From Elusimicrobiaceae bacterium (GTDB taxonomy: Bacteria > Elusimicrobiota > Elusimicrobia > Elusimicrobiales > Elusimicrobiaceae): a DNA stretch of 64,000 nucleotides. The stretch covers positions 310,001 through 374,000 of the forward strand of contig JAFXUJ010000007.1 in assembly GCA_017525025.1 (NCBI GenBank), read 5' to 3'. Positions 26,472-35,273 of the stretch are shown in pieces. The notes beneath the pieces were generated by a model, which had not been told where the DNA came from, ran no database searches, and worked only from the letters and a program-made list of their open reading frames with translations. The translations under genes were made by a program, and so were the position numbers. The stretch's first letter is position 1. Every line of letters begins with the position of its first letter.

Positions 26472-28550
26472 GTGAAAAAATATCGTATTTTTTTATGTTT
26501 GATCGGTTTTATGTCGGGTGTGTTTTCAGCCGGCCGGACGGAGCAACTTCCCATCGATGTGCCTGCTCGTTTACAAGCCGCGGCTGATTTGTACTTTTCC
26601 TACCAACCTGAAAAAGCCCTGGACGCTTATTTGCAGCTTTCCAAAGATACTCGGGATAGAGATTCCTTTTTAAACGCGGCGTTTATTGCCATGGAGCAAA
26701 ATAATCCCAAATTGGCGGTGGATATTACCCAAGCGGCTTATAAAATTTATCCGCAAGATACGGAAATTATTGAAGCTGCCGCCGAAGCTTATTTAGCCGA
26801 TGGGCAATATGCAAGCGCGGAAATGCTTTTATCCCAATTGCCTGAAGAATCGGGCCGGACGGAACTATTGCATATCAACCTGGCACGTGCCCAATTGGGG
26901 CTCAACGAAAACAAACTGGCTAAGGCCAACTTACTTTTGGCTATTAAAGGGCAAGTGCATACGGCCCTTTCCAATTATTTGTTGGGACTCATTTACGAAG
27001 GCGAAAAGAATTATAAAAAAGCGGTTAAATATTTCCAAGTAGCTTCCGAGTATGATTCCCAATTTATAGAGGCCAAAAAACACTATGCGGCCGCCCTGGA
27101 AAAAACCAAAAACTATAACGAAGCTTACCGCCAGTATCGTATGATTTATTCTTCGGATAAGACCAGTGCGGAAATCCCCCAAGCATTAGCCCGCCTACGT
27201 CCTAAACTGACCCGTTCGGAAAAAGAAATTACAGGCGGAAAAGAAAAAAAACGCCATACCCTGGTGCGCCCCATGTTGGAATTACCGGAGGTGAAACCAC
27301 AAGAAATTAAAGTAGGGATTGGCATGCGTCAAAACGGTCGCCCGGCGCCGCGCGATACGGTGCAATTTATTCCGTCGCACCCTTTTGTGATAACCGGGGC
27401 AGAGGGGCGTGTTTTAGCACGCGGAAATAGCAAAGAAATGTGGAAAGTTCACCTGGGAAAAAGCGGACCTTATCTGCTTTCCCCTGCGGGCAAGAAAATA
27501 CCGTTTCGCAAATCGGTGGTTGTTTCCCCCACTTCTTCCAGCGAAAGAGAAGGACACACTATTATTGTTAAAGAGCTTGTTAGCGGCGACGGTATGACGT
27601 GGGCTAGCGTAGATGATAAAGAATACCGCGGCAAATTGCAAATTTTACATAATACCGCGTTACACACCTTGGTTCCTATAAATTTAGTAACTATAGAAGA
27701 ATACTTGCAAGGGGTAATATCGTCTGAAATGCCCACTTATTTCCCGATGGATGCCCTGCGCGCGCAAGCCGTCCTGGCGCGTACCTACACCATGAATCAT
27801 TTAGGGAAACATAAAGCTTACGGCTATGATGTGTGCGACACGCAGAATTGCCAGGTATACGGAGGTGTCAGCTCGGAAAGTGAACGGGCCAATGCTGCCG
27901 TGGAAGCTACTTTCGGCCAGACGCTTGTCTATAAGGATAAACCGATTGAAAGCGTATTTTCCGCCAACTGCGGCGGTATCACGCAAAGTGCCAAAGAAGC
28001 GGGTTGGAGCGAAACCCCCTATTTACACCCTGTATCCGATTACAAAGATTTTGACTTTACGAAGTTACAACCCTACCACTTTAAAGGATTGTTGCAGTAC
28101 CACCATGATGCTTACAGCCGTTATGATAAGCATGTGAGCATGGCCGCTTTTCGTTGGGTGCGGGTAGTGGAAGAAAAAGAACTGCGTGAGGTAATTAAGC
28201 GCCAAAAGAAAGACATTGGTGAAATCAGGGCTTTGATTCCGCTTCGGCGCGGGCGATCCGGTTATGTGAGCCGGTTACTGGTAAAAGGAAGCAAAGGTTC
28301 CGTAACCCTCAATAAAGAAAATGTCATCCGCAATAATTTAAGTTTGGGTATGCTTAGAAGCAGTTATTTTATTGTGCAACCCAACTACGAGCACCGTAAG
28401 TTAAAATATTTTATTTTTTACGGCGGCGGTTGGGGACATGGCGTGGGTTTTGACCAAACCGGCGCTGCCGGCCGTGCTGAAGAAGGACAAGATTATAAAA
28501 CGATTTTAAAGCATTATTTCCCGCTGGCAGAGTTGAAAGATCCTTCTTAA
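26472..28550 (+). CDS. Exported TPR-SpoIID/LytB fusion protein
   Basis: 692 residues, GTG start set by GAGGAAG seven nt upstream and an immediate signal peptide (about 1-22). The N-terminal third (about 30-240) is a run of TPR-like helix pairs (e.g. ALDAYLQLSKDT, AIKGQVHTALSNYLLGLIYEGEKNYKKAVKYF). The C-terminal part (about 370-690) is a SpoIID domain with LVTIEEYLQGVISSEMPTYFP, ALRAQAVLARTYT, YDVCDTQNCQVYGG and GWGHGVGFDQTGA. SpoIID enzymes are lytic transglycosylases that cut glycan strands lacking stem peptides. So it is probably a periplasmic cell-wall enzyme with a TPR partner-binding module. Confidence 0.88.
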   Translation: MKKYRIFLCLIGFMSGVFSAGRTEQLPIDVPARLQAAADLYFSYQPEKALDAYLQLSKDTRDRDSFLNAAFIAMEQNNPKLAVDITQAAYKIYPQDTEIIEAAAEAYLADGQYASAEMLLSQLPEESGRTELLHINLARAQLGLNENKLAKANLLLAIKGQVHTALSNYLLGLIYEGEKNYKKAVKYFQVASEYDSQFIEAKKHYAAALEKTKNYNEAYRQYRMIYSSDKTSAEIPQALARLRPKLTRSEKEITGGKEKKRHTLVRPMLELPEVKPQEIKVGIGMRQNGRPAPRDTVQFIPSHPFVITGAEGRVLARGNSKEMWKVHLGKSGPYLLSPAGKKIPFRKSVVVSPTSSSEREGHTIIVKELVSGDGMTWASVDDKEYRGKLQILHNTALHTLVPINLVTIEEYLQGVISSEMPTYFPMDALRAQAVLARTYTMNHLGKHKAYGYDVCDTQNCQVYGGVSSESERANAAVEATFGQTLVYKDKPIESVFSANCGGITQSAKEAGWSETPYLHPVSDYKDFDFTKLQPYHFKGLLQYHHDAYSRYDKHVSMAAFRWVRVVEEKELREVIKRQKKDIGEIRALIPLRRGRSGYVSRLLVKGSKGSVTLNKENVIRNNLSLGMLRSSYFIVQPNYEHRKLKYFIFYGGGWGHGVGFDQTGAAGRAEEGQDYKTILKHYFPLAELKDPS

Positions 28551-28565
28551 TACGCTTTTATTCAT

Positions 28566-28602
28566 AAAAAAACGCCCATCCTTATTCAGGTTGGGCGTTT
28601 TT
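28566..28602. terminator. Bidirectional terminator
   Basis: AAAAAAACGCCCA ... TGGGCGTTTTTT between convergent genes. Confidence 0.8.
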
Positions 28603-28615
28603 TAATTTATTTTAT

Positions 28616-30397
28616 TTACTGCCCGGCCAGTTGGCGTTGGGCTTGTTGTTGAATGGCTTGGATTTGTTGCTTTTTTTGATCATCGGTTAGATTTGGGTTA
28701 GCGGTTACCTCATTGATGCGGGCAAACATATCATGCAAAATAGGACGGGCCGTTTTTTCAAATTGTTCTTTTTGCTCTTCGGTAGCTTGGGTAAAGGCAG
28801 CGTCTTTAAGCAGCTGTTGCATGGTTTCATTCACTTGTTTATCTTCCCGGAGTCTCTTCATTTCCGGAGAATTTTGGATACGTTCAATTTCTTCATTCGC
28901 TTTTTTGCGGGCATCCATGAGCTGCTGTTGCTTTTCCAATAACGAAGTTTCTTCATCTTCCATAATCCGGGTAGCTTCGTCGTAGTAACGGTTGTACACC
29001 TGGTTTACTAATTCCGCCCCGGCGGAGCCATACATGTCTTGGGCTACGTGAACTTTATCGTTGCGTTCTTGGTTTAAGCTATTGCCAAAAGCGGTTTTTT
29101 CTTCTTCACTGGCATGGTATATTTTAGGAAGTATTTTCCCTTCTTGTTCGTCTTGTAACTGTTGTTCAATGTTTGTTTGTTCTTGCTTGTTTTCCGCATC
29201 CAATAAGCCTTTTAGCGAACGGCCCTGTTGCGTTAGTAAATTCTCCATATCTTTGTGGCGTTGGCGTTGCATGGTTAATAACTGTTCGTAGTATTCATCC
29301 GCAGGTAAACCTTTTTGGGCTAATTCCAATTCCTGCTGGCGGTATTTGGTTAATATATTTCCTAATTGATCGGCCATCTCCGTCCCGTATGACTTAGTTA
29401 AGTTATCTTGGAACACGTTGTCTAATTCCGTACGTTCTTTTTCCATACGTTCTAAACCGCTTTTTTCACTCAGCTTTTGTAATTGTTTATTGTATTTTTG
29501 GCTGATTTTATGCGTTTTTTGTTGGATCTGTTCCGGCGTAAGGCCCGGCTGATTTAAGGTATTCATAATTTCTTTTTGATATGAATCCATAATTCGCCCG
29601 GCTTGTCCGGCGGCTTTGTCTCCAAACGCCTGCTTCATACTGTCTACAAGTTCGGTTTTTTGGCGGTTAAACTGTTGAGCGACGCCGGCAAATGGATTTG
29701 CATTAGGGGTGGAAGTTGAGGCGGATGAATTGGTTGAGTTGCCCCGGTGTGCGAGGTATTTTTCAATATTCATGTCTTTCTTGCTTTTGGGTAAGAAGGC
29801 CCGCAAAATAGCCGCTTCTACCCGGTCCGATAACCCGTTTAGTTGTTTTTCTAATTTTTCGGCTTGTTCTTTGGGTAGGGACGCCATATAAGGGGCAAAC
29901 GGTTCGTTAAATGATTTTTGTTGCGAATAAGATCCGAGCGGAGCAAAAGAACCGGCTGTCTGCGTGGGAAGGGGAACCGTAGTATTTTTTGTTCCCAACG
30001 TTCTTGTTGAATCTGTTGTTTGTTGCGCTTGTGCGTATAAACTGGGCTGTTGCTCAGCGGTACGCGTATTTAAGCCGGTTAATCTGCGGGGTTTTTCCCT
30101 TTTGGAAACAAACGTATCTGGAGTTGAAGAAACCGGATTGTTAGCATAAGCAAGCGGTTGTCTTTCCGACAGAGAAATTTTTTCTGGTTCCGTAGATAAA
30201 TCCAAAAATTCTTGTGATTTAAGCTGTTCCAAATCGGGTAAATTTACCGTTTTTCCGGTTTGGGAACGGGAAGAAACGGTGCGGCGCGTAGCCGTATAGT
30301 TTTTGTCTCTGGTAGACAAATAGAGCCCAAGGGCTATTATGGCAAGTATAATTCCGATAGCGGAAGTTAAAATATAAAAATGTTTATTCTGGTTCAT
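28616..30397 (-). CDS. Membrane-anchored coiled-coil protein with four internal repeats
   Basis: 593 residues. One N-terminal membrane segment (about 8-27) with a short cytoplasmic tail places the rest in the periplasm. Residues 30-230 are low-complexity Ser/Thr/Gln/Pro. From about 245 to 592 the protein is Gln/Glu/Lys-rich helix, and I see four related units of about 70-100 residues starting near 245, 322, 435 and 540: the first three share a core of the form YG...A.Q...I...Y followed by a Leu-Thr/Pro break and a second helix, and the last is partial. No Cys. I recognise no family. A spacer or scaffold role is possible but unproved. Single gene. Confidence 0.65.
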   Translation of the reverse strand: MNQNKHFYILTSAIGIILAIIALGLYLSTRDKNYTATRRTVSSRSQTGKTVNLPDLEQLKSQEFLDLSTEPEKISLSERQPLAYANNPVSSTPDTFVSKREKPRRLTGLNTRTAEQQPSLYAQAQQTTDSTRTLGTKNTTVPLPTQTAGSFAPLGSYSQQKSFNEPFAPYMASLPKEQAEKLEKQLNGLSDRVEAAILRAFLPKSKKDMNIEKYLAHRGNSTNSSASTSTPNANPFAGVAQQFNRQKTELVDSMKQAFGDKAAGQAGRIMDSYQKEIMNTLNQPGLTPEQIQQKTHKISQKYNKQLQKLSEKSGLERMEKERTELDNVFQDNLTKSYGTEMADQLGNILTKYRQQELELAQKGLPADEYYEQLLTMQRQRHKDMENLLTQQGRSLKGLLDAENKQEQTNIEQQLQDEQEGKILPKIYHASEEEKTAFGNSLNQERNDKVHVAQDMYGSAGAELVNQVYNRYYDEATRIMEDEETSLLEKQQQLMDARKKANEEIERIQNSPEMKRLREDKQVNETMQQLLKDAAFTQATEEQKEQFEKTARPILHDMFARINEVTANPNLTDDQKKQQIQAIQQQAQRQLAGQ

Positions 30398-30412
30398 AGT
30401 TAAGGGTAAATG

Positions 30413-30440
30413 GAAAAAGCCCCCAAAAGGGGCTTTTTCG
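30413..30440 (-). terminator. Terminator of hisS-aspS
   Basis: On the minus strand AAAAAGCCCC, TTTT loop, GGGGGCTTTTT right after the aspS stop. Confidence 0.8.
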
Positions 30441-30441
30441 T

Positions 30442-32190
30442 TTATTCTTTTGTAATTTCAATACCTAATTCTTGTAATTGGATATCATCTACCTTGTTAG
30501 GTGATTCCGTTAACGGACAAACAGCTTGTGCCGTTTTGGGAAATGCAATTACCTCCCGAATGGATTCTTCCCCGGCCAACAGCGCCGTAATGCGGTCTAA
30601 ACCCAGGCCAATTCCCCCGTGAGGAGGGGCCCCGGCTTCCAAAGCGTTTAAAAGCATGCCAAAGCGGATCGCCGCATCTTCTTTGGAATGTTTCATAAGT
30701 GCTAAGATACGTTCCTGTACATCACGGCGGCAATTACGTACCGAGCCGGAGGCAAGTTCGTTTCCGTTGAGTACAAGGTCAAACTGATACGAGCGGACCG
30801 ATCCGGGGTCTTTTTCTAAGTTCGGTAAATCTTCTTCTACCGCGGCTGTAAACGGGTTATGCGCGGCATCCCAACGGTTTTCTTCCGGGATATATTCCAG
30901 TAGCGGGAAATTGGTAATCCACGCAAAGGCCCAATCACTTTGTTTCGGCAGATCTTTGACGAATTCTTTACGCAAGGCTCCCATAAAAGTTTGGCAAGTG
31001 CGTTTGGACACGTCGCAGCCGATTAAAATTAAATCCCCGTCTTTTGCCTCTACCGCTTTTTGCAAAGAAGATAGTTCCTCTGTTGTAAAGAACTTAGCGG
31101 TAGGTCCTTCCGTCTTACCTCCTTTTAATTTAAGCCACACAAGCCCCTTGGCTCCGTTTTTCTTGGCGAGTTCGGTCAGCTTATCTAAGTGTCCGCGGGA
31201 AAGCGAAGCCCCTTTCTCCCCCCGCAAGGCGTATATCGCCCCACCGGCAGACAGGGCCTCGGTAAATACTTTAAACCCGGTAGATTTAAAGATTTCGGAT
31301 ACGTTTTTGATTTCCAAGGAATAGCGCAAATCCGGTTTATCGGAACCGAAACGATCCATGGCTTCATCAAACGGCAATTTTAAGAAAGGCGTTTTTAATT
31401 CTTTGCCGGCTGTTTTAAAAATTTCCTTCATCAGTCCTTCCACAATTTCATGGATGTCGTCAATCGTTACAAAGGACATTTCCATATCAATTTGCGTATG
31501 CTCGGGTTGGCGGTCGGCGCGCAAATCTTCATCGCGGAAACAGCGGGCCAATTGGAAATAACGGTCAATGCCGCTGGCCATTAAAGTTTGTTTAAACATT
31601 TGAGGGCTTTGCGGTAAGGCGTAAAATTCTCCATGGTGGACGCGGGACGGAACCAAATAATCCCGCGCGCCTTCCGGCGTAGAGCGCGTTAAGATAGGCG
31701 TTTCAATTTCCAAGAATCCTTGGCCGTCCAAGTAGCGCCGGGCCGCTTGTGCAATGCGGTGGCGCAATTGCAAATTGGCGTACATTTTGGGGTTGCGCAA
31801 ATCTAAATAGCGGTATTTAAGGCGGATTTCTTCCGCCACATTGCGCGATTTATCCACATCAAAAGGAAGCGGCACACAGGTGTTTAATACTTTTAAGTCT
31901 TCTACTAAAATTTCAATTTCCCCCGTTTTCATATTCGGGTTGACGGCCCCTTCAATACGGCGTTTAACGGTACCGGTTACTTCAATTACGTATTCGTTAC
32001 GTAAACCGTAGGCTGTGTCAAAAAACGGACTGGTGGGTTCTACGACTATCTGGCACACACCGCTGCGGTCACGCACGTCAATAAATAACACTCCGCCGTG
32101 GTTGCGGTAACTGTTTACCCAGCCGCATAAAGTTTGTTTTGTTCCCAGCAGGGCGGCAGTTACGTCCCCGCAGTAGTTGGTTCTTTTCAT
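30442..32190 (-). CDS. aspS: Aspartyl-tRNA synthetase
   Basis: Class II synthetase with an N-terminal OB anticodon domain (LCGWVNSYRNHGGVLFIDVRDRSG), the bacterial GAD insertion and the class II catalytic motifs (FRDEDLRADRQPEHTQIDMEMSF and GLGLDRITALL). 582 residues, the bacterial size. With a separate AsnRS gene 1.5 kb away, this enzyme may be discriminating, but that cannot be decided by eye. Overlaps hisS by 4 nt (ATGA). Confidence 0.97.
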   Translation of the reverse strand: MKRTNYCGDVTAALLGTKQTLCGWVNSYRNHGGVLFIDVRDRSGVCQIVVEPTSPFFDTAYGLRNEYVIEVTGTVKRRIEGAVNPNMKTGEIEILVEDLKVLNTCVPLPFDVDKSRNVAEEIRLKYRYLDLRNPKMYANLQLRHRIAQAARRYLDGQGFLEIETPILTRSTPEGARDYLVPSRVHHGEFYALPQSPQMFKQTLMASGIDRYFQLARCFRDEDLRADRQPEHTQIDMEMSFVTIDDIHEIVEGLMKEIFKTAGKELKTPFLKLPFDEAMDRFGSDKPDLRYSLEIKNVSEIFKSTGFKVFTEALSAGGAIYALRGEKGASLSRGHLDKLTELAKKNGAKGLVWLKLKGGKTEGPTAKFFTTEELSSLQKAVEAKDGDLILIGCDVSKRTCQTFMGALRKEFVKDLPKQSDWAFAWITNFPLLEYIPEENRWDAAHNPFTAAVEEDLPNLEKDPGSVRSYQFDLVLNGNELASGSVRNCRRDVQERILALMKHSKEDAAIRFGMLLNALEAGAPPHGGIGLGLDRITALLAGEESIREVIAFPKTAQAVCPLTESPNKVDDIQLQELGIEITKE

Positions 32191-33416
32191 ACTAATTTTT
32201 TAACCTCGTCTATTAAAGCGTTAAAGGAAATCCGTTTTTGATCCCCTGTTTTTAAATCTTTTAGTGTTACTTCTTGGGCGGCTAATTCATCCGAGCCGAT
32301 AATGAGCGCATAAGAAGCATGGCAACGGTCGGCCTGTTTCATTTGGCCTTTGATGTTTTTATCAAAGAGGCCGCCTTCGGCGCGAATACCGGCTTCCCGC
32401 AATTTTTGCATTAAGTTAAAAGCGGTTTCATTACAAGTGGCATCCATAGAAACAAAATATACGCTTTTGGATGTAGGAAGTTCCACTTCTCCGCGCGATA
32501 AAATAACGCGTTCCGCCCCCATGGCCCAACCGATGGCAGGCGTGGCCGGGCCGCCCATGTTTTTAACGAGCGTATCATACCTTCCCCCAGCGGCAATTGC
32601 ATTTTGGGAGGCATCCCCCGCTTGAAATTCAAACACAGTGCGGGAATAATAATCCAATCCGCGCACAAGCATGGGGTCCACCTCAAAATTAATTTTGCCT
32701 TTTAACAACCGTTGCACTTCTTCAAAATGCGTCTGGCACTCGGGGCAGAGTTGCAGGGTGGGTACGCGGCCTTTAAAGCGAGCTCCGTCAATTTTGCAGT
32801 CCAACACACGCAATGGGTTTTTCTCCAAGCGCGTTTGGCAATTTTCACACAAGGTATCTTTTTCTTTGGATAAAAAATCAATAAGTGCCTGACGGTATAG
32901 CGGCCGGCATTTATCGCAGCCCAAACTATTGATTTTAACGGTGTAATTTTTTGCGCCGAATTTGGCCACGATATCTTTTAACATTAAAATTACTTCCGCA
33001 TCAGCTGCCGGGGCGGAATTGCCGATGTATTCAGCACCGATTTGTTCAAATTCGCGGTAGCGGCCTGCTTGTGGGCGTTCGGCGCGGAACATATTGCCGA
33101 TATAAAAAAACTTTTGAACAGGGGCTTGTTGGACGAAATTGTTTTCCAAGTAGGCACGTACTACACCGGGAGTGCCTTCCGGGCGGATTGCGAGTTGACG
33201 ATGTCCGGCATCTTCAAACGCGTACATTTCTTTTTGTACGATATCCGTTGTTTCCCCGGTAGATTTGACAAATAATTCCTTTAATTCTACCGTGGGAAGG
33301 CGCAACTCACTAAACCCGTAGAGCGAGAATACCCCGCGGGCGCAATTTTCCAATTCCGTAAAATTTTTAGATTGGGGCTCAAAGATGTCACGGAAACCCC
33401 TGACTAATTTTGCCAT
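32187..33416 (-). CDS. hisS: Histidyl-tRNA synthetase
   Basis: Class II synthetase with KLVRGFRDIFEPQSK at the N-terminus, motif 2 MFRAERPQAGRYREFEQIGAEYIG, the HisA-type segment LVRGLDYYSRTVFEF and GGRYDTLV. 409 residues. The insert between motifs 2 and 3 holds four Cys (CDKC...CENC) plus CPEC, a likely zinc-binding element. TAAAAT (33423-33428, with TGC before it) ends 6 nt before the ATG and there is no Shine-Dalgarno. Confidence 0.96.
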   Translation of the reverse strand: MAKLVRGFRDIFEPQSKNFTELENCARGVFSLYGFSELRLPTVELKELFVKSTGETTDIVQKEMYAFEDAGHRQLAIRPEGTPGVVRAYLENNFVQQAPVQKFFYIGNMFRAERPQAGRYREFEQIGAEYIGNSAPAADAEVILMLKDIVAKFGAKNYTVKINSLGCDKCRPLYRQALIDFLSKEKDTLCENCQTRLEKNPLRVLDCKIDGARFKGRVPTLQLCPECQTHFEEVQRLLKGKINFEVDPMLVRGLDYYSRTVFEFQAGDASQNAIAAGGRYDTLVKNMGGPATPAIGWAMGAERVILSRGEVELPTSKSVYFVSMDATCNETAFNLMQKLREAGIRAEGGLFDKNIKGQMKQADRCHASYALIIGSDELAAQEVTLKDLKTGDQKRISFNALIDEVKKLV

Positions 33417-33422
33417 ATATTT

Positions 33423-33428
33423 ATTTTA
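33423..33428 (-). promoter_or_regulatory. -10 box TAAAAT of hisS-aspS, predicted leaderless start
   Basis: Minus-strand TGC-TAAAAT (extended -10) six nt before the hisS ATG. Confidence 0.45.
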
Positions 33429-33457
33429 GCATTTTCTACATGTAGTAACCCACGTAT

Positions 33458-33486
33458 AAAAAAGCCCCGCGTAATGCGAGGCTCTT
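33458..33486 (-). terminator. Terminator of tRNA-Ala
   Basis: On the minus strand AGCCTCGC, ATTA loop, GCGGGGCT then TTTTTT, seven nt past the tRNA. Confidence 0.75.
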
Positions 33487-33492
33487 AAATTT

Positions 33493-33565
33493 TGGACGTG
33501 ATCGGGATCGAACCGACGACCTCCTCGTTGCGAACGAGGCGCTCTCCCAGCTGAGCTACACGCCC
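33493..33565 (-). tRNA. tRNA-Ala (anticodon CGC)
   Basis: The minus strand reads GGGCGTGTAGCTCAGC... with a complete cloverleaf: acceptor GGGCGTG/CACGTCC containing the alanine identity pair G3-U70, D arm, anticodon stem CCTCG/CGAGG around TTCGCAA (anticodon CGC, reads GCG), and T arm with GGTTCGATCC. Discriminator base A; the 3' CCA is not encoded (AAA follows), so a CCA-adding enzyme is needed. A single-tRNA transcript with its own -10 (33592-33597) and terminator. Confidence 0.96.
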
Positions 33566-33591
33566 GAAAAACGGTTTTCTCTACTGTTAAT

Positions 33592-33600
33592 ATTATAGCA
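33592..33600 (-). promoter_or_regulatory. Extended -10 promoter of tRNA-Ala
   Basis: Minus strand TGC-TATAAT, 26 nt before the mature tRNA 5' end. Confidence 0.5.
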
Positions 33601-33689
33601 TATTTATTTGCTACGCGCGAAAGCGGGGCTTTTTTATTTTCTTCTAAAAAGATAAAATAAGAGTATATTTGTTTAATTAGAGGTCTTGT

Positions 33690-34988
33690 ATGCTTAACAA
33701 AATTCGCGTCAAAGATGTGGGCCAATATCTGGGCCAAGAAATTACCTTGCATGGTTGGTTGTACAACAAACGTTCCAGCGGTAAACTCCATTTTCTGCAA
33801 TTACGTGACGGTAGCGGCATTATCCAATGCGTGATGTTCAAAGGCGAAGTAAGCCCCGAACTGTTTGATCTAGGGGATAAAGTAACGCAAGAATCTTCTA
33901 TTATTGTTACCGGCACCGTGCGCGAAGATAAACGCTCTCCCCTCGGTTTTGAACTCGGCGTAAAAAATTTGGAAGTTGTACAAATGGCCAAAGATTACCC
34001 CATTACTCCCAAAGAACACGGCCCGGATTTTCTCATGCAAAACCGCCACTTGTGGTTGCGCTCGGCGAAACAAACCGCTATTTTGCGTGTGCGGGATGAA
34101 ATTATTTTTGCTATCCGCGAATACCTGCATAACAACGGATTTATCTTGTCGGACTCCCCCATCCTAACCCCCGCCGCGTGTGAAGGCACCAGCACCTTAT
34201 TTGAAACCGACTATTTTGGCGAAAAAGCATTTCTTTCCCAAAGCGGACAGTTGTACGGCGAGGCATCGGCTATGGCGCTTGGCAAAACGTATTGTTTCGG
34301 GCCGACGTTCCGTGCGGAAAAATCAAAAACGCGCCGCCACCTTACGGAATTTTGGATGGTAGAGCCGGAAGTAGCGTATAACAATTTAGACGATAACATG
34401 GACCTTGCCGAAGATTTTATTAAATATATTGTGGCGCAGGTGCTCAAAAACCGCGCAGACGATTTAAAAACGCTCGGGCGGGATACGTCCAAATTGCAAG
34501 CCACGGTGGAAAAGAAATTCCCGCGTATTGATTACACGGACGCCATTGAAATCTTGCATAAAAAAGGCAACGATACCCCATGGGGCGGAGACATCGGCGG
34601 CGACGAGGAAACTTTGCTCGGCGAAGATTACGACACGCCTATTATGATTCACCGCTACCCTACCGCTATTAAAGCATTCTACATGAAGCGCGACCCGAAA
34701 AATCCCAAAGTCGTGCTGGCAGTAGACGTTATCGGACCGGAAGGTGCGGGCGAAATTATCGGCGGGAGCGAAAGAGAGGCCGACTATGAGGCCCTTTTAG
34801 CCCGCATTAAAGAACAAGGGTTAGACCCCGAAGGGTACAGTTGGTATTTGGATTTACGCAAATACGGCAGTGTGCCGCATGCCGGGTTTGGCATGGGGAT
34901 TGAACGTATGGTGCGTTGGGTGTGCGGGTTGCAACACGTGCGCGAAACCATCCCCTTTGCCCGCATGATGGACAAAATACACCCCTAG
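33690..34988 (+). CDS. asnS: Asparaginyl-tRNA synthetase
   Basis: Class II synthetase of the Asp/Asn group: OB fold [26 protein letters not shown] at the N-terminus, motif 2 [22 protein letters not shown] and the C-terminal [12 protein letters not shown]. The [14 protein letters not shown] form of motif 2 is the AsnRS type, in contrast with the QPEHTQIDMEM form of the AspRS nearby. 432 residues. AGAGG lies 9 nt upstream. Its presence means Asn-tRNA can be made directly. Confidence 0.96.
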   Translation: MLNKIRVKDVGQYLGQEITLHGWLYNKRSSGKLHFLQLRDGSGIIQCVMFKGEVSPELFDLGDKVTQESSIIVTGTVREDKRSPLGFELGVKNLEVVQMAKDYPITPKEHGPDFLMQNRHLWLRSAKQTAILRVRDEIIFAIREYLHNNGFILSDSPILTPAACEGTSTLFETDYFGEKAFLSQSGQLYGEASAMALGKTYCFGPTFRAEKSKTRRHLTEFWMVEPEVAYNNLDDNMDLAEDFIKYIVAQVLKNRADDLKTLGRDTSKLQATVEKKFPRIDYTDAIEILHKKGNDTPWGGDIGGDEETLLGEDYDTPIMIHRYPTAIKAFYMKRDPKNPKVVLAVDVIGPEGAGEIIGGSEREADYEALLARIKEQGLDPEGYSWYLDLRKYGSVPHAGFGMGIERMVRWVCGLQHVRETIPFARMMDKIHP

Positions 34989-35055
34989 GAGTGCCGTCCA
35001 CGCACAGCGGTCTAAAAACCGCTATTGGCTCTTACCGTCATGTTCTACAATATGA

Positions 35056-35080
35056 AACCCCGTACCAAAGGTACGGGGTT
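35056..35080. terminator. Hairpin between asnS and the small exported gene
   Basis: Perfect 11-bp stem AACCCCGTACC/GGTACGGGGTT with a 3-nt AAA loop between convergent genes. It has no strong T run on either strand, so it could be a weak terminator or an RNA-stabilising stem. Confidence 0.5.
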
Positions 35081-35103
35081 AATTGTGCGGGTAGAAATGC
35101 TTT

Positions 35104-35265
35104 TTAGTCTTTGGGAGGCGCGGAGTAAGTGGAATAGAATATTTTTTCTGCTTTTTTACGATCGGCTTTGGTGCCTTTGGGCAGATTTTTTAAGGCAGCC
35201 GGGCTCTGCGCCCACAAGGTAGATGCGGCAAGATAGCAAACGAACAGTACAAAAATTCTTTTCAT
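35104..35265 (-). CDS. Small exported peptide (53 aa)
   Basis: Reads MKRIFVLFVCYLAASTLWA then QSPAALKNLPKGTKADR... and ends SAPPKD. A complete signal peptide with AXA-type cleavage leaves a basic mature peptide of about 34 residues. It starts 8 nt after the stop of the receiver-domain gene, so the two are probably co-transcribed. No family recognised. It is too short to be certain, but the signal peptide, its Ala-Gln junction (also seen in four neighbours) and tight spacing make it credible. Confidence 0.6.
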   Translation of the reverse strand: MKRIFVLFVCYLAASTLWAQSPAALKNLPKGTKADRKKAEKIFYSTYSAPPKD

Positions 35266-35273
35266 ATTCAAAT

